11,506 nt of DNA from Tannerella sp. (GCA_031268395.1 JAIRXI010000378.1:1-11506), one strand, 5' to 3'. Numbered from the stretch's first letter, positions 1 through 6,106 are shown. Numbers and translations: made by a program. The notes: generated from the letters alone by a model not told the origin.

Positions 1-333
1 GGCCCCGACCGTTTTTTCCCCGTCAAAAGGGAAGAGCGGGACAACCAGACCGCCAGGGTACATTCCGTTAAAAATGAAACCCGGGACGCCTGGTTTTACC
101 CCACCGTCAACGGTGATGAAATATGGGTACAGTATTCGGGCAGGGCATTCGATCCGGACGAGCAGAACCAGTTTTTAAACAGCCGGATTATCATCTTTGA
201 CCGGAAGGGCAAGCCTGTCCGGCAAATAATTACCGATATTCCTTTTTACGCGCTTGCCATCGACAAAGCCAGTCGCGCCTTCTACGGAGTTACGATTCAC
301 CCGGATTTCACGCTCGTTCGATTCAACTACTGA
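1..333 (+). CDS. C-terminal part of a TolB-like beta-propeller protein (5' end outside window)
   Basis: Frame 1 is open from the first base to a TGA at 331-333 and gives 110 residues. The sequence shows short beta-rich segments of the propeller type, such as RIIIFDRKGKPVRQI followed by FYALAIDKASRAFYGV and an end in LVRFNY. This resembles the last blades of the 6-bladed TolB-like proteins or lipoproteins common in Bacteroidota, where each blade reports a value and then the final blade closes the ring. These proteins are usually exported, but the signal peptide would lie outside the window and cannot be seen. No catalytic motif is visible and no specific function is known. The gene is convergent with the minus-strand ferredoxin unit. 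The family call rests on pattern resemblance only; the coding status is much surer than the family. Confidence 0.6.
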   Translation, partial: GPDRFFPVKREERDNQTARVHSVKNETRDAWFYPTVNGDEIWVQYSGRAFDPDEQNQFLNSRIIIFDRKGKPVRQIITDIPFYALAIDKASRAFYGVTIHPDFTLVRFNY

Positions 334-375
334 ACCGCCGGCAGGCTTCGCTCCTTAACGATGAACAGTGCCCCC

Positions 376-410
376 CGTTCATCGTTCATCGTTCATCGTT
401 CATCGTTTTT
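376..410. repeat. Heptad tandem array, left copy (GTTCATC x4)
   Basis: Four tandem copies of the 7-bp unit GTTCATC at 377-404, followed by a T-run. The inner 26 bp (383-408) is a perfect inverted repeat of 993-1018. The array sits at the 3' edge of the minus-strand 75-aa ORF, whose stop codon (393-395) lies inside it. Confidence 0.9.
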
Positions 411-620
411 ACAGGACGGCGCACCCCTGCCGCGCAGCAGAAATAACAGTATTTGCCGGAATCCTTCACAAGTCATTTTTTTTTCACTCGCCGCGCTGAT
501 CAGCGCCGTCTGTTCCCGCAGGGGGACGTGCAGCCGGCGAAACAGCCGGCGTATATCGCAGTGGCGCCGGTCGGCGCCGGCACAGTCCTTGCAATTCCGG
601 CGTATCGGACGGCCTTTCAT
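393..620 (-). CDS. Unrecognised 75-aa Cys-containing protein, translationally coupled to the ferredoxin
   Basis: I do not recognise this protein. Its ATG (620-618) overlaps the ferredoxin stop as ATGA, a classic arrangement for translational coupling, and this start is chosen over the longer open frame that would overlap the ferredoxin gene. The product is basic, with 13 arginines, and has cysteines at residues 10, 13, 21, 51 and 70. The first two form NCKDC, so C-x2-C-x7-C could bind metal, though that is inference. Codons are those of the neighbours: CTG for most Leu, CGG/CGC for most Arg, GCG/GCC for Ala. A short hydrophobic stretch (residues 57-62) is too short for a membrane span. The last five residues and the stop come from the heptad array, so the original C-terminus may have been replaced. 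It could also be a chance open frame; the overlap and codon use argue for a gene. Confidence 0.5.
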   Translation of the reverse strand: MKGRPIRRNCKDCAGADRRHCDIRRLFRRLHVPLREQTALISAASEKKMTCEGFRQILLFLLRGRGAPSCKNDER

Positions 621-895
621 GTCCGCCGGATTAATTTCAGGGCATTGAACCGGCATGTGTCTGTGCAGTGCCCGCAGGCGGTACACCTGTCCGGATATTT
701 CACAACCACACACCCCGTTCCGTTTTCGGCCGTTTCCAGTACGCGCCGGGAACACCTCCCGACGCAACGCCGGCATCCGGTACAGTTATTTTCCACCACA
801 CAAATGACCCGCTTCCCGCGCTTCCGCCTGCGGTACAGGCTGCCCGAAATCCACAGCAGAAACGCTATGCCCACCGTATATATTACCACTTTCAT
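617..895 (-). CDS. Membrane-anchored 2[4Fe-4S] ferredoxin-like protein
   Basis: A 92-aa protein with two full bacterial-type ferredoxin motifs: C38-x2-C41-x2-C44-x3-C48 and C71-x2-C74-x2-C77-x3-C81. Each should ligate one [4Fe-4S] cluster, with the last Cys of each motif crossing to the other cluster. The N-terminus (residues 3-20) is a hydrophobic segment followed by RRRKRGKR, which predicts a single membrane anchor with the clusters on the cytoplasmic side by the positive-inside rule. The proline that normally follows the fourth Cys is replaced by Ser49 and Arg82, which is unusual for low-potential ferredoxins. The likely role is one-electron transfer; the partner is unknown and no oxidoreductase gene is adjacent. 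The next ORF overlaps its stop by ATGA. No consensus TAnnTTTG promoter is evident in the 100 bases upstream. The family is confident, the physiological role is not. Confidence 0.85.
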   Translation of the reverse strand: MKVVIYTVGIAFLLWISGSLYRRRKRGKRVICVVENNCTGCRRCVGRCSRRVLETAENGTGCVVVKYPDRCTACGHCTDTCRFNALKLIRRT

Positions 896-981
896 TGTCC
901 CTGTTTAAAGGTTCCGGAGACGATTCTCTACCTGTGCAGACAACTGAATGTGGAAAATATTTTACGTAACGAGGAACGATG

Positions 982-1018
982 TATGTAACGATAAACGATG
1001 AACGATGAACGATGAACG
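982..1018. repeat. Heptad tandem array, right copy (ATGAACG x3)
   Basis: Three perfect tandem ATGAACG units (998-1018) preceded by degenerate ones. Positions 993-1018 are the exact reverse complement of 383-408, so this array and the left one form a 26-bp inverted repeat around the ferredoxin/75-aa ORF pair. Confidence 0.9.
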
Positions 1019-1048
1019 CCCGTTATTGCAGGACAGCGCGCCGTGCAC

Positions 1049-1145
1049 CGTCATTGCGAGGCACGAAGCAATCGCCAAACCGGGCACGGATGGCTGCGGG
1101 TTTCCTGCTTCGGCGATTGCTTCGTCGTTCCTCCTACCAATGACG
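1049..1145. repeat. Dispersed palindromic element, copy 1 (one arm degenerate)
   Basis: The left arm begins CGTCATTGCGAGGCACGAAG and the right arm ends in CAATGACG, but the right arm has diverged (TTCGTCGTTCCTCCTACCAA replaces the exact complement). The loop (GGGCACGGATGGCTGCGGG) is nearly identical to that of copy 2. This is the TCATTGCGAGG...CAATGACG type of dispersed intergenic palindrome seen in many bacterial genomes. A further short fragment of the arm (CGTCATTGCGGGC) lies at 1202-1214. Confidence 0.85.
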
Positions 1146-1249
1146 GCGCACAATGCAATATAGCCCGTCCCGGCCGGGACGGGCCATCGTGCGTGGCGGG
1201 CCGTCATTGCGGGCGCGCCGTGTAGTGTTTGCGGGCGCCTCCGACGTGC

Positions 1250-1342
1250 CCGTCATTGCGAGGCACGAAGCAATCGCCAAACCGGGCACGGATGGCTGCG
1301 GGCTTCCTGCTTTGGCGATTGCTTCGTGCCTCGCAATGACGG
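1250..1342. repeat. Dispersed palindromic element, copy 2 (perfect 32-bp arms)
   Basis: Positions 1250-1281 and 1311-1342 are perfect reverse complements (32 bp) around a 29-base loop. The element shares arm and loop sequence with copy 1 about 200 bp away. In RNA it would fold into a very stable hairpin. No open frame, transposase or T-run follows, so it is best described as a REP- or MITE-like non-autonomous repeat. Confidence 0.9.
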
Positions 1343-1372
1343 CGCTCGTTGAGGGGGCATGTACTTAATAAT

Positions 1373-1411
1373 GAACGATGAACGGAGGGCATTGCGCATC
1401 GTTCATCGTTC
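1373..1411. repeat. Inverted heptad hairpin
   Basis: GAACGATGAACG (1373-1384) and its exact complement CGTTCATCGTTC (1400-1411) enclose a 15-base loop. It is built from the same 7-bp ATGAACG unit as the arrays at 376-410 and 982-1018, here in both orientations side by side. Confidence 0.85.
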
Positions 1412-1430
1412 CTGTTGACCTTTTTTTCCG

Positions 1431-1740
1431 GAGATTCGCCATGACTTCTGGCCATTCGCCATGACTTCCGGCCATTCGCCATGACTTCCGGCCATTCGCC
1501 ATGACTTCTGGCCATTCGCCATGACTTCTGACGATTCGCCATGACTTCTGGCCATTCGCCATGACTTCTGGCCATTCGCCATGACTTCTGGCCATTCGCC
1601 ATGTTTTCTGACGGCTCTCCATCTCCTTTCGCCAGCCAACATCTGATCCGGCCATTCACAATTTAATCTGACTGTCTACCATTGAACCCGGCCATCCGCC
1701 ATTGAACCCGGCCATCTGCCATCTGTTCCGGCCGCCCGTC
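1431..1740. repeat. 20-bp tandem array (about 15 units)
   Basis: Units of exactly 20 bp with consensus GCCATTCGCCATGACTTCTG. The nine units from 1431 to 1610 are nearly identical, differing mainly at a T/C in the eighteenth base. Six further units (1611-1730) and a half unit keep the 20-bp phase but are strongly diverged. The array ends exactly at the stop codon of the minus-strand membrane protein gene (1739-1741). No indel breaks the phase across 300 bp. There are no unique spacers, so it is a minisatellite-like array and not a CRISPR. Confidence 0.95.
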
Positions 1741-2866
1741 ACTCCGGCCGGGTATATTCTCCGGCCAGCAGTACCGTGTCCTGCAAGTAGGGATACTCTT
1801 TCTCGAAATAACTGCTGAAAATGCCCTTGCCCAGGTTCTCTTCGATCTGCTTCCGCGTCCACAGCTTCCCGCTCGCCGAACCGGCGTGTTTGATAAATTC
1901 GTCTTCCGACTTCAGGGTGGTGGCGTAGAGCGATACCTGACTGTGTATTTTCCCGTCCTGAAAAAGGTAGCGGATCAGAAAACGGATGTTCAGCAGGTGC
2001 CACGGCATGATCCGCCCGACCAGTTCGCGGACGGTCTGCTCCGGCGTGTGCCTGAAAAGAACGTAGCCCTGGAAGGGATAGTCCAGCGCGCCCGGCGATA
2101 CGGGCGAATCGGCGGCGCGGCGCGTCAGGTAGATCATGCCCCGACAGATGACGGCCACGCGTACTTCCGGATGAAGGTGTCGCGCGCTGGATCCGAGGCT
2201 TACCGAACTGGCGATCCGCCCGATCACCTTCCCCCCGGCGCTCAGTACCGGCAACCATTTTTCCTGCTCCAAACGCTTGCCCATCAGGTAGAGCCGCACC
2301 TGCTCGTAGACGATGATCAACAGTCCGATCACAAAGGGGGCCTGGTGATAAAGGAAACGCTCGACGGCCGTGATCCGGTTGTCTTCAAAAAAGATGATGT
2401 AGAAGAGGAGCGCAAAGAAATGCAGTGTGTAGAGGTTCTGAACGATCTGCGCGACATGGAAATATTCGGTCAGGGCGGTGCGGAAGTGCGCCTGTTTCCG
2501 GACGGGAGGCCCGGATTTGCGTATCTTCCGGAGGATGAGCCGCCGGAAGGTGCCCAGCAGGGACAGGACAATCACCAGCAGCCATTCCGTGATCAGGGGG
2601 GTGTAATTGTAGAGCGCCGGTTCCAGGCTGGAGTAAAAAAAGACGGAATACAGGACGAGCGCTGCCGTTACGGGCAACAGCATGAACAGGAAGATATTTT
2701 TCCTGAACAGGGCGCCGAAGAGGGCAAGGCTTCCGGTGCAGATGACAAGTGTGAAGACGAACGAAATGCGGCTGGGATACAGTGCGTTCAGCACCATCAG
2801 CAGCAGCAGCGGCAGCAAGCCTGTCGCCTGGCTGTTCAATCCCTGTTTGCGACTTTTTTCTTTCAT
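1739..2866 (-). CDS. Six-TM membrane protein with C-terminal degenerate Nudix-like domain
   Basis: A 375-aa protein. The first half is hydrophobic, with likely membrane spans near residues 16-32, 34-52, 58-78, 92-110, 146-160 and 176-194. The second half (about 204-372) resembles Nudix proteins of Bacteroidota: GKVIGRIASS, then LHPEVRVAVI and MIYLTRR, and the later LWTRKQIEENLGKGIFSSYF stretch. The Nudix box region (G267 to I286) reads GYVLFRHTPEQTVRELVGRI: R280-E281 remain but the catalytic Glu-Glu pair is replaced by Gly-Arg and the first Glu by His. Hydrolysis is therefore unlikely; a sensing or binding role is inference. The start at 2866 is chosen because MKEKSRKQGLNSQ is conserved in the duplicated copy upstream (MKETGRKQGLNSQ); an in-frame ATG at 2926 would read through the duplicated lipA fragment. 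It lies downstream of lipA on the same strand, about 210 nt away. Confidence 0.75.
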   Translation of the reverse strand: MKEKSRKQGLNSQATGLLPLLLLMVLNALYPSRISFVFTLVICTGSLALFGALFRKNIFLFMLLPVTAALVLYSVFFYSSLEPALYNYTPLITEWLLVIVLSLLGTFRRLILRKIRKSGPPVRKQAHFRTALTEYFHVAQIVQNLYTLHFFALLFYIIFFEDNRITAVERFLYHQAPFVIGLLIIVYEQVRLYLMGKRLEQEKWLPVLSAGGKVIGRIASSVSLGSSARHLHPEVRVAVICRGMIYLTRRAADSPVSPGALDYPFQGYVLFRHTPEQTVRELVGRIMPWHLLNIRFLIRYLFQDGKIHSQVSLYATTLKSEDEFIKHAGSASGKLWTRKQIEENLGKGIFSSYFEKEYPYLQDTVLLAGEYTRPE

Positions 2867-2990
2867 ATAATTGGCTGTACAGTTTATTTCTCTGTTTATT
2901 ACAAATTCAACGGGCAAAAGGTTCACGGAAAATTTCCGGCATGGTATGACGACCGCACCCGCGGTCCGCTGTCGACGTGCCGGAATCCCC
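2826..2990 (-). repeat. Tandem duplication of the lipA/membrane-gene junction, downstream copy
   Basis: This copy contains the true 5' end of the membrane protein gene (2826-2866) and a decayed copy of the lipA 3' end (2921-2990). It aligns to 2993-3143: the membrane-gene part matches at 38 of 41 positions and the lipA part at about 65 of 70, while the bases in between are unrelated and 14 bases longer here. Confidence 0.9.
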
Positions 2991-3033
2991 CGGCCTGGCT
3001 GTTCAATCCCTGTTTACGACCTGTTTCTTTCAT
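2923..3033 (-). pseudogene. Chimeric 36-codon ORF: membrane-protein N-terminus fused to LipA C-terminus
   Basis: Created by the tandem duplication. The first 14 codons (MKETGRKQGLNSQA) copy the start of the downstream membrane protein. The last 20 or so codons (GFRHVDSGPRVRSSYHAGNF and a final Pro) copy the end of LipA, including the RSSY motif, in the LipA reading frame and up to the LipA stop codon. Relative to LipA it has Leu to Arg and Ile to Phe changes. It lacks any LipA cluster ligands and any membrane span, so it cannot do either parent's job. The reading frame is intact and is preceded by a purine-rich GGAGAA array, so it may be translated; otherwise it is a duplication scar. Confidence 0.75.
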
Positions 3034-3143
3034 AATTCTCCTTTCTCCTTTCTCCATTCTCCTTTCTCCATCAGTTCACGGAATATTTCCGGCATGGTAT
3101 GAGGAGCGCACCAGCGGCCCGCTGTCGACGTGCCGGAATCCCC
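2993..3143 (-). repeat. Tandem duplication of the lipA/membrane-gene junction, upstream copy
   Basis: This copy contains the true 3' end of lipA (3076-3143) and a truncated copy of the first 14 codons of the membrane protein gene (2993-3033). The centre differs from the other copy because it is filled by a 7-bp tandem array (3035-3069). Offsets to the downstream copy are 167 bases in the membrane-gene part and 153 in the lipA part. Confidence 0.9.
3035..3069. repeat. 7-bp tandem array, WTTCTCC x5 (GGAGAAW on the minus strand)
   Basis: Five uninterrupted 7-bp units, ATTCTCC or TTTCTCC. Read on the minus strand they are GGAGAAW, and the last GGAG lies four bases before the ATG of the chimeric ORF (AGGAGAATTATG), resembling a repeated Shine-Dalgarno core. 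The true start of the membrane gene at 2866 has no such sequence. Confidence 0.9.
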
Positions 3144-3924
3144 TGTCCAGGGCGGTGCGGCGATAGCGGTCGAACTGTTGCGGCGAGACGTATTCGGCGA
3201 CCGGGATATTGCGGCGCGAAGGTTGCAGATACTGGCCGACGGTGAGGATGGAGACGCCTGCCCGGAGAGCGTCGTCCATCAGGGCCTCCACTTCCTGTTC
3301 CGTTTCGCCCAGCCCGACCATGAGACCCGTTTTGGCGCGGAGGCCCTGCGAGGCGACGCGCGCAAGCACCGACAGACTGGTCGCGTAACGGGCGGCGCTC
3401 CGGACGTGCGGCGTGAGGCGCCGGACGGTTTCCAGGTTATGGGCAATGATGTCCGGCGCGGCTTCGATGATGCGGTCGACCTGTTCCAGCGCGCCCCGGA
3501 AATCGGGTATCAGGGTTTCCAGCGTCGTGTGCGGATTTTGCTTCCGGATGCAGCGGATGGTCTGCACCCAGTGTGCGGCGCCGGCGTCGGGCAGGTCGTC
3601 GCGGTCGACCGAGGTGACGACGGCATGGCGCAGCCCCATCAGGCGAATGCTTTCGGCCACGCGCTCCGGCTCCGAGGGGTCGGGCGGGGCGGGTCTGCCG
3701 GTCGGGGTGTTGCAGAACCGGCACGAACGGGTACAGACTTCGCCGCCGATCAGGAACGTCGCCGTGCCGCAGCTCCAGCATTCGTTCCGGTTCGGGCACC
3801 GTCCGCTGGCGCAGATGGTGTGCAGTCCGTGCGATTCGACAATGCGTCCGGTCTGCCGGAACTGCTCATTCCCGCGCAGGCGTATTTTCAGCCAGTCCGG
3901 CTTGCGAACGTGTGGCAGCGTCAT
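3076..3924 (-). CDS. lipA: Lipoyl synthase (radical SAM)
   Basis: A 282-aa lipoyl synthase, which inserts two sulfur atoms into protein-bound octanoyl groups to make the lipoyl cofactor of 2-oxoacid dehydrogenases and the glycine cleavage H protein. All hallmarks are present: the auxiliary-cluster ligands C38-x4-C43-x5-C49, the radical SAM motif C64-x3-C68-x2-C71 and the C-terminal RSSY (273-276), whose Arg-Ser-Ser serine ligates the auxiliary cluster. The sacrificed auxiliary cluster and the SAM cluster are therefore both predicted to form. The length is near the family norm. The ATG at 3924 is chosen because the family begins close to the KPxWLK segment; a longer open frame upstream overlaps the peptidase gene in another frame. 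It starts 10 nt after the dipeptidyl peptidase stop codon, implying co-transcription. No lipB or lplA is visible in the window. Its 3' end has been tandemly duplicated. Confidence 0.96.
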   Translation of the reverse strand: MTLPHVRKPDWLKIRLRGNEQFRQTGRIVESHGLHTICASGRCPNRNECWSCGTATFLIGGEVCTRSCRFCNTPTGRPAPPDPSEPERVAESIRLMGLRHAVVTSVDRDDLPDAGAAHWVQTIRCIRKQNPHTTLETLIPDFRGALEQVDRIIEAAPDIIAHNLETVRRLTPHVRSAARYATSLSVLARVASQGLRAKTGLMVGLGETEQEVEALMDDALRAGVSILTVGQYLQPSRRNIPVAEYVSPQQFDRYRRTALDRGFRHVDSGPLVRSSYHAGNIP

Positions 3925-3934
3925 CGCGTTTGTC

Positions 3935-6106
3935 TTAAAGATTTTTAAAGAGAAAATCGGACATCCGCGTGTAGAGGTGCAGGCGCGTGTTGCCGCCGGA
4001 GATGCCGTGATTGCGGTCGCGGTATATCTGCATGTCGAACTGCTTGCCGGCCTGTACGAGCGCTTCGGCGTAGTCGAGGGTCTGTTTGAAATGGACGTTG
4101 TCGTCGGCCGTGCCGTGGATGAGGAGCAGTTTGCCCTGCAAGTGTCCGGCCAGGCGGATGGGCGAAGTGGCGTCGTAGCCGGCGGCATTTTCGTTCGGCG
4201 TGCGCATGAAGCGTTCGGTATAGACGGTGTCGTAATAGCGCCAGTCGGTGGGCGGGGCCACGGCAATGCCGGCGCGGAAGACGCCGCCGCCTGTGCTGAG
4301 GGCCATCAGGGTGTTGTATCCGCCGAAACTCCATCCCCAGATGGCGATCCGCGAGCCGTCGACGCCGGGGAGTTTGGCCAGCGCGCGGGCGGCTTCGGCC
4401 TGGTCCTGCGATTCGAGTTCGCCCAGCCGCAGGTAGGTGCACTTGCGGAAGGCTTCGCCGCGGGCGCCCGTCCCGCGCCCGTCTACGCCTACGCAGAGGA
4501 TCCCGTTGGCCGCCAGATACTGTTCCCATCCGAAGTCGTACTGGTCCAGTACCGACTGCGAGTCTGGCCCGCTGTACTGAAACATGACGACCGGATATTT
4601 CTTCGACTCGCTGAAGTTTGCGGGCTTTACCATCCAGGCATTCAGTTCAAAGCCGGAGGCGGTCCGGATTTCCAGAAATTCCTTCGGCGCATACGCATAG
4701 CGGCTCAGCTTCTCTTTCAGGCCGGCATTGTCCTGCAGGACGCGCAGCGTTTTGCCCGTCCGGGTTTCGTTCAGGGTGACCGTCACGGGCGTGCTGGCCG
4801 TTGAAAAGTGATTGACGTAATAGGCGAAATTCCGGCTGAAGGCGGCATGGTTGGTGCCCTGGCGCGTCGACAGGCGCGTTTTTACGCCTTTTGCATCCAC
4901 CCGGTACACCGAACGGCGCAGCGGGCTTTCTTCGGCCGATTCGTAATAGACCGTGTTCGCGGTTTCGTCGATGCCCAGCAGGGCGGTCACATCCCAGTTA
5001 CCCTGCGTCACCTGGCGCTGCTCCACGCCGGTCGCGGAATACTGGTAGATGTGTGCGTAACCGTCTTTCTCGGACACGTAGAGGAATCCGTCTTTCGTAA
5101 AGAGGAGGCGGTTCAGCCAGTCGGCATTGACGTAGCATTTGTTTTCTTCTTTCAGGATCAAACGGAAAACGCCGCTTTTGGGGTTTACAAAGTAGAGGTT
5201 AAAGATGTTCTGGTGACGGTTGAGCGTCATCACGGCCAGCTGGCCGGGCTGCGAGGCGAAGGTGATGCGGGGGATGTAGCTTTCGGCATCCACGGGCGTA
5301 TTCAGGGTTTTGATTTCTTTGGTCTCCACGCTGTAGGAGTGGAGCGTCACCGTCGCGTTTTTTTCTCCTGCCTTCGGATACTTATAGGTATACGCTCCGG
5401 GATAATATCCGTCGCCATAGGTCTGCATCGAATATTCGGGCACTTCGGACTCGTCGAAACGGACAAAGGCCAGATGTTCGCTGTCGGACGACCAGGCCAT
5501 CAGGTTCGTCACCGAAAACTCTTCTTCGTAAACCCAGTCGGTTGCGCCGTTGATGATCCGGTTGGGAACGCCGTCTTTCGTCACCGGGATCTCCGTGTCG
5601 AAGTCGAATTTCTTCAGCCGGATGTTGTTGTCCGCCACAAAGGCGCACATCCTCCCGTCCGGCGAAAAGGTTGGGATCATCACTTTCCCGCCGGCTTCGC
5701 AGAGCGGCTGCACCATGTTCCGGCGCACATCATAGACGTAGACGTCCGCCCGGTACGAACGGCGGTAAATGGCTTCCGTCGCGCGCCAGATCAGAATCCG
5801 GTGACCGGTCGAACTGATTTCGTATCCCTCAAAGCTGTCAAAGGCACATTCCCGCGCCCTGCGCACGTCGAACAGCGTATCCACCGGCGCCCCGGTGCGC
5901 CAGGCATATTTGACAATCATGGTATGTTTTCCGTTGATGGCCGTATAGTGTTCGCCGTCCGGCGTCGACCGCAATTCGCCGGCAGCCGTTTCCTGGCGGA
6001 AGGCGCCGTCCACGACGTCTTTCAATTCCACCTGCCTGCTGCCCTGCTGCGCATGAATGCCCCCGGCAATCAAAAGCGACAGTATAAAGTTGATTTTTTT
6101 ACCCAT
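3935..6106 (-). CDS. Secreted S9 family prolyl dipeptidyl peptidase (DPP IV)
   Basis: A 723-aa serine peptidase that should release X-Pro or X-Ala dipeptides from N-termini, supporting peptide uptake. Residues 1-19 form a signal peptide ending in IHA before QQ, so it is exported to the periplasm. The N-terminal beta-propeller (about 45-480) carries DWVYEEEF (190-197), whose Glu pair binds the substrate amino terminus in DPP IV. The C-terminal alpha/beta hydrolase domain has GWSFGGY with catalytic Ser593, ADDNVH with Asp668 and NHG with His700; the spacing (75 and 32) closely matches human DPP4 (78 and 32). YSGPDSQ supplies the oxyanion Tyr. The ATG at 6106 is chosen because it starts directly at the signal peptide; an in-frame extension to 6262 would bury it and passes through the promoter. 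It heads the operon with lipA and is divergent from the pspC-uvrB operon. Confidence 0.95.
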   Translation of the reverse strand: MGKKINFILSLLIAGGIHAQQGSRQVELKDVVDGAFRQETAAGELRSTPDGEHYTAINGKHTMIVKYAWRTGAPVDTLFDVRRARECAFDSFEGYEISSTGHRILIWRATEAIYRRSYRADVYVYDVRRNMVQPLCEAGGKVMIPTFSPDGRMCAFVADNNIRLKKFDFDTEIPVTKDGVPNRIINGATDWVYEEEFSVTNLMAWSSDSEHLAFVRFDESEVPEYSMQTYGDGYYPGAYTYKYPKAGEKNATVTLHSYSVETKEIKTLNTPVDAESYIPRITFASQPGQLAVMTLNRHQNIFNLYFVNPKSGVFRLILKEENKCYVNADWLNRLLFTKDGFLYVSEKDGYAHIYQYSATGVEQRQVTQGNWDVTALLGIDETANTVYYESAEESPLRRSVYRVDAKGVKTRLSTRQGTNHAAFSRNFAYYVNHFSTASTPVTVTLNETRTGKTLRVLQDNAGLKEKLSRYAYAPKEFLEIRTASGFELNAWMVKPANFSESKKYPVVMFQYSGPDSQSVLDQYDFGWEQYLAANGILCVGVDGRGTGARGEAFRKCTYLRLGELESQDQAEAARALAKLPGVDGSRIAIWGWSFGGYNTLMALSTGGGVFRAGIAVAPPTDWRYYDTVYTERFMRTPNENAAGYDATSPIRLAGHLQGKLLLIHGTADDNVHFKQTLDYAEALVQAGKQFDMQIYRDRNHGISGGNTRLHLYTRMSDFLFKNL

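Larger units (their letters stand above)
896..1738. other. Gene-free, repeat-rich intergenic stretch
   Basis: About 840 bases without a believable gene. It separates the start of the ferredoxin unit from the 3' end of the minus-strand membrane protein gene. The bases nearest the ferredoxin (896-960) should contain its promoter, but no good consensus is visible. The rest is made of repeats listed separately: a heptad array, two copies of a palindromic element, a heptad hairpin and a 20-bp tandem array. Open frames here are products of the repeats, because the 20-bp unit has no stop codon in any minus-strand frame. Confidence 0.8.

Noticed and set aside
393..776. Longer 127-aa minus-strand ORF, or a frameshifted C-terminal extension of the ferredoxin
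   Set aside because: The part above 620 only shadows the ferredoxin in another frame. The ferredoxin ends naturally after its second cluster motif, so a frameshift is not needed; the ATG at 620 is the better start.
1250..1342. Rho-independent terminator
   Set aside because: The hairpin is strong but far too long, has a 29-base loop and no T-run on either side, and its twin at 1049-1145 is unlinked to a gene end.
1204..1659. Repetitive minus-strand proteins rich in MANGQKSWRMARSHGEWPEV
   Set aside because: All three minus frames are open only because the 20-bp unit lacks stops; the same peptide appears in each frame, and the longest extends into the palindromic repeats.
1431..1740. CRISPR array
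   Set aside because: The 20-bp units abut one another with no unique spacers between them, and no cas gene is present.
2867..2926. N-terminal 20-residue extension of the membrane protein (ATG at 2926)
   Set aside because: This part lies in diverged intergenic sequence next to the duplicated lipA end, while the start at 2866 is conserved in the second copy.
1886..3166. Plus-strand ORF of 426 aa opposite the membrane protein and lipA end
   Set aside because: It runs antisense through two genes and the duplication; the minus strand has clear membrane spans and LipA motifs.
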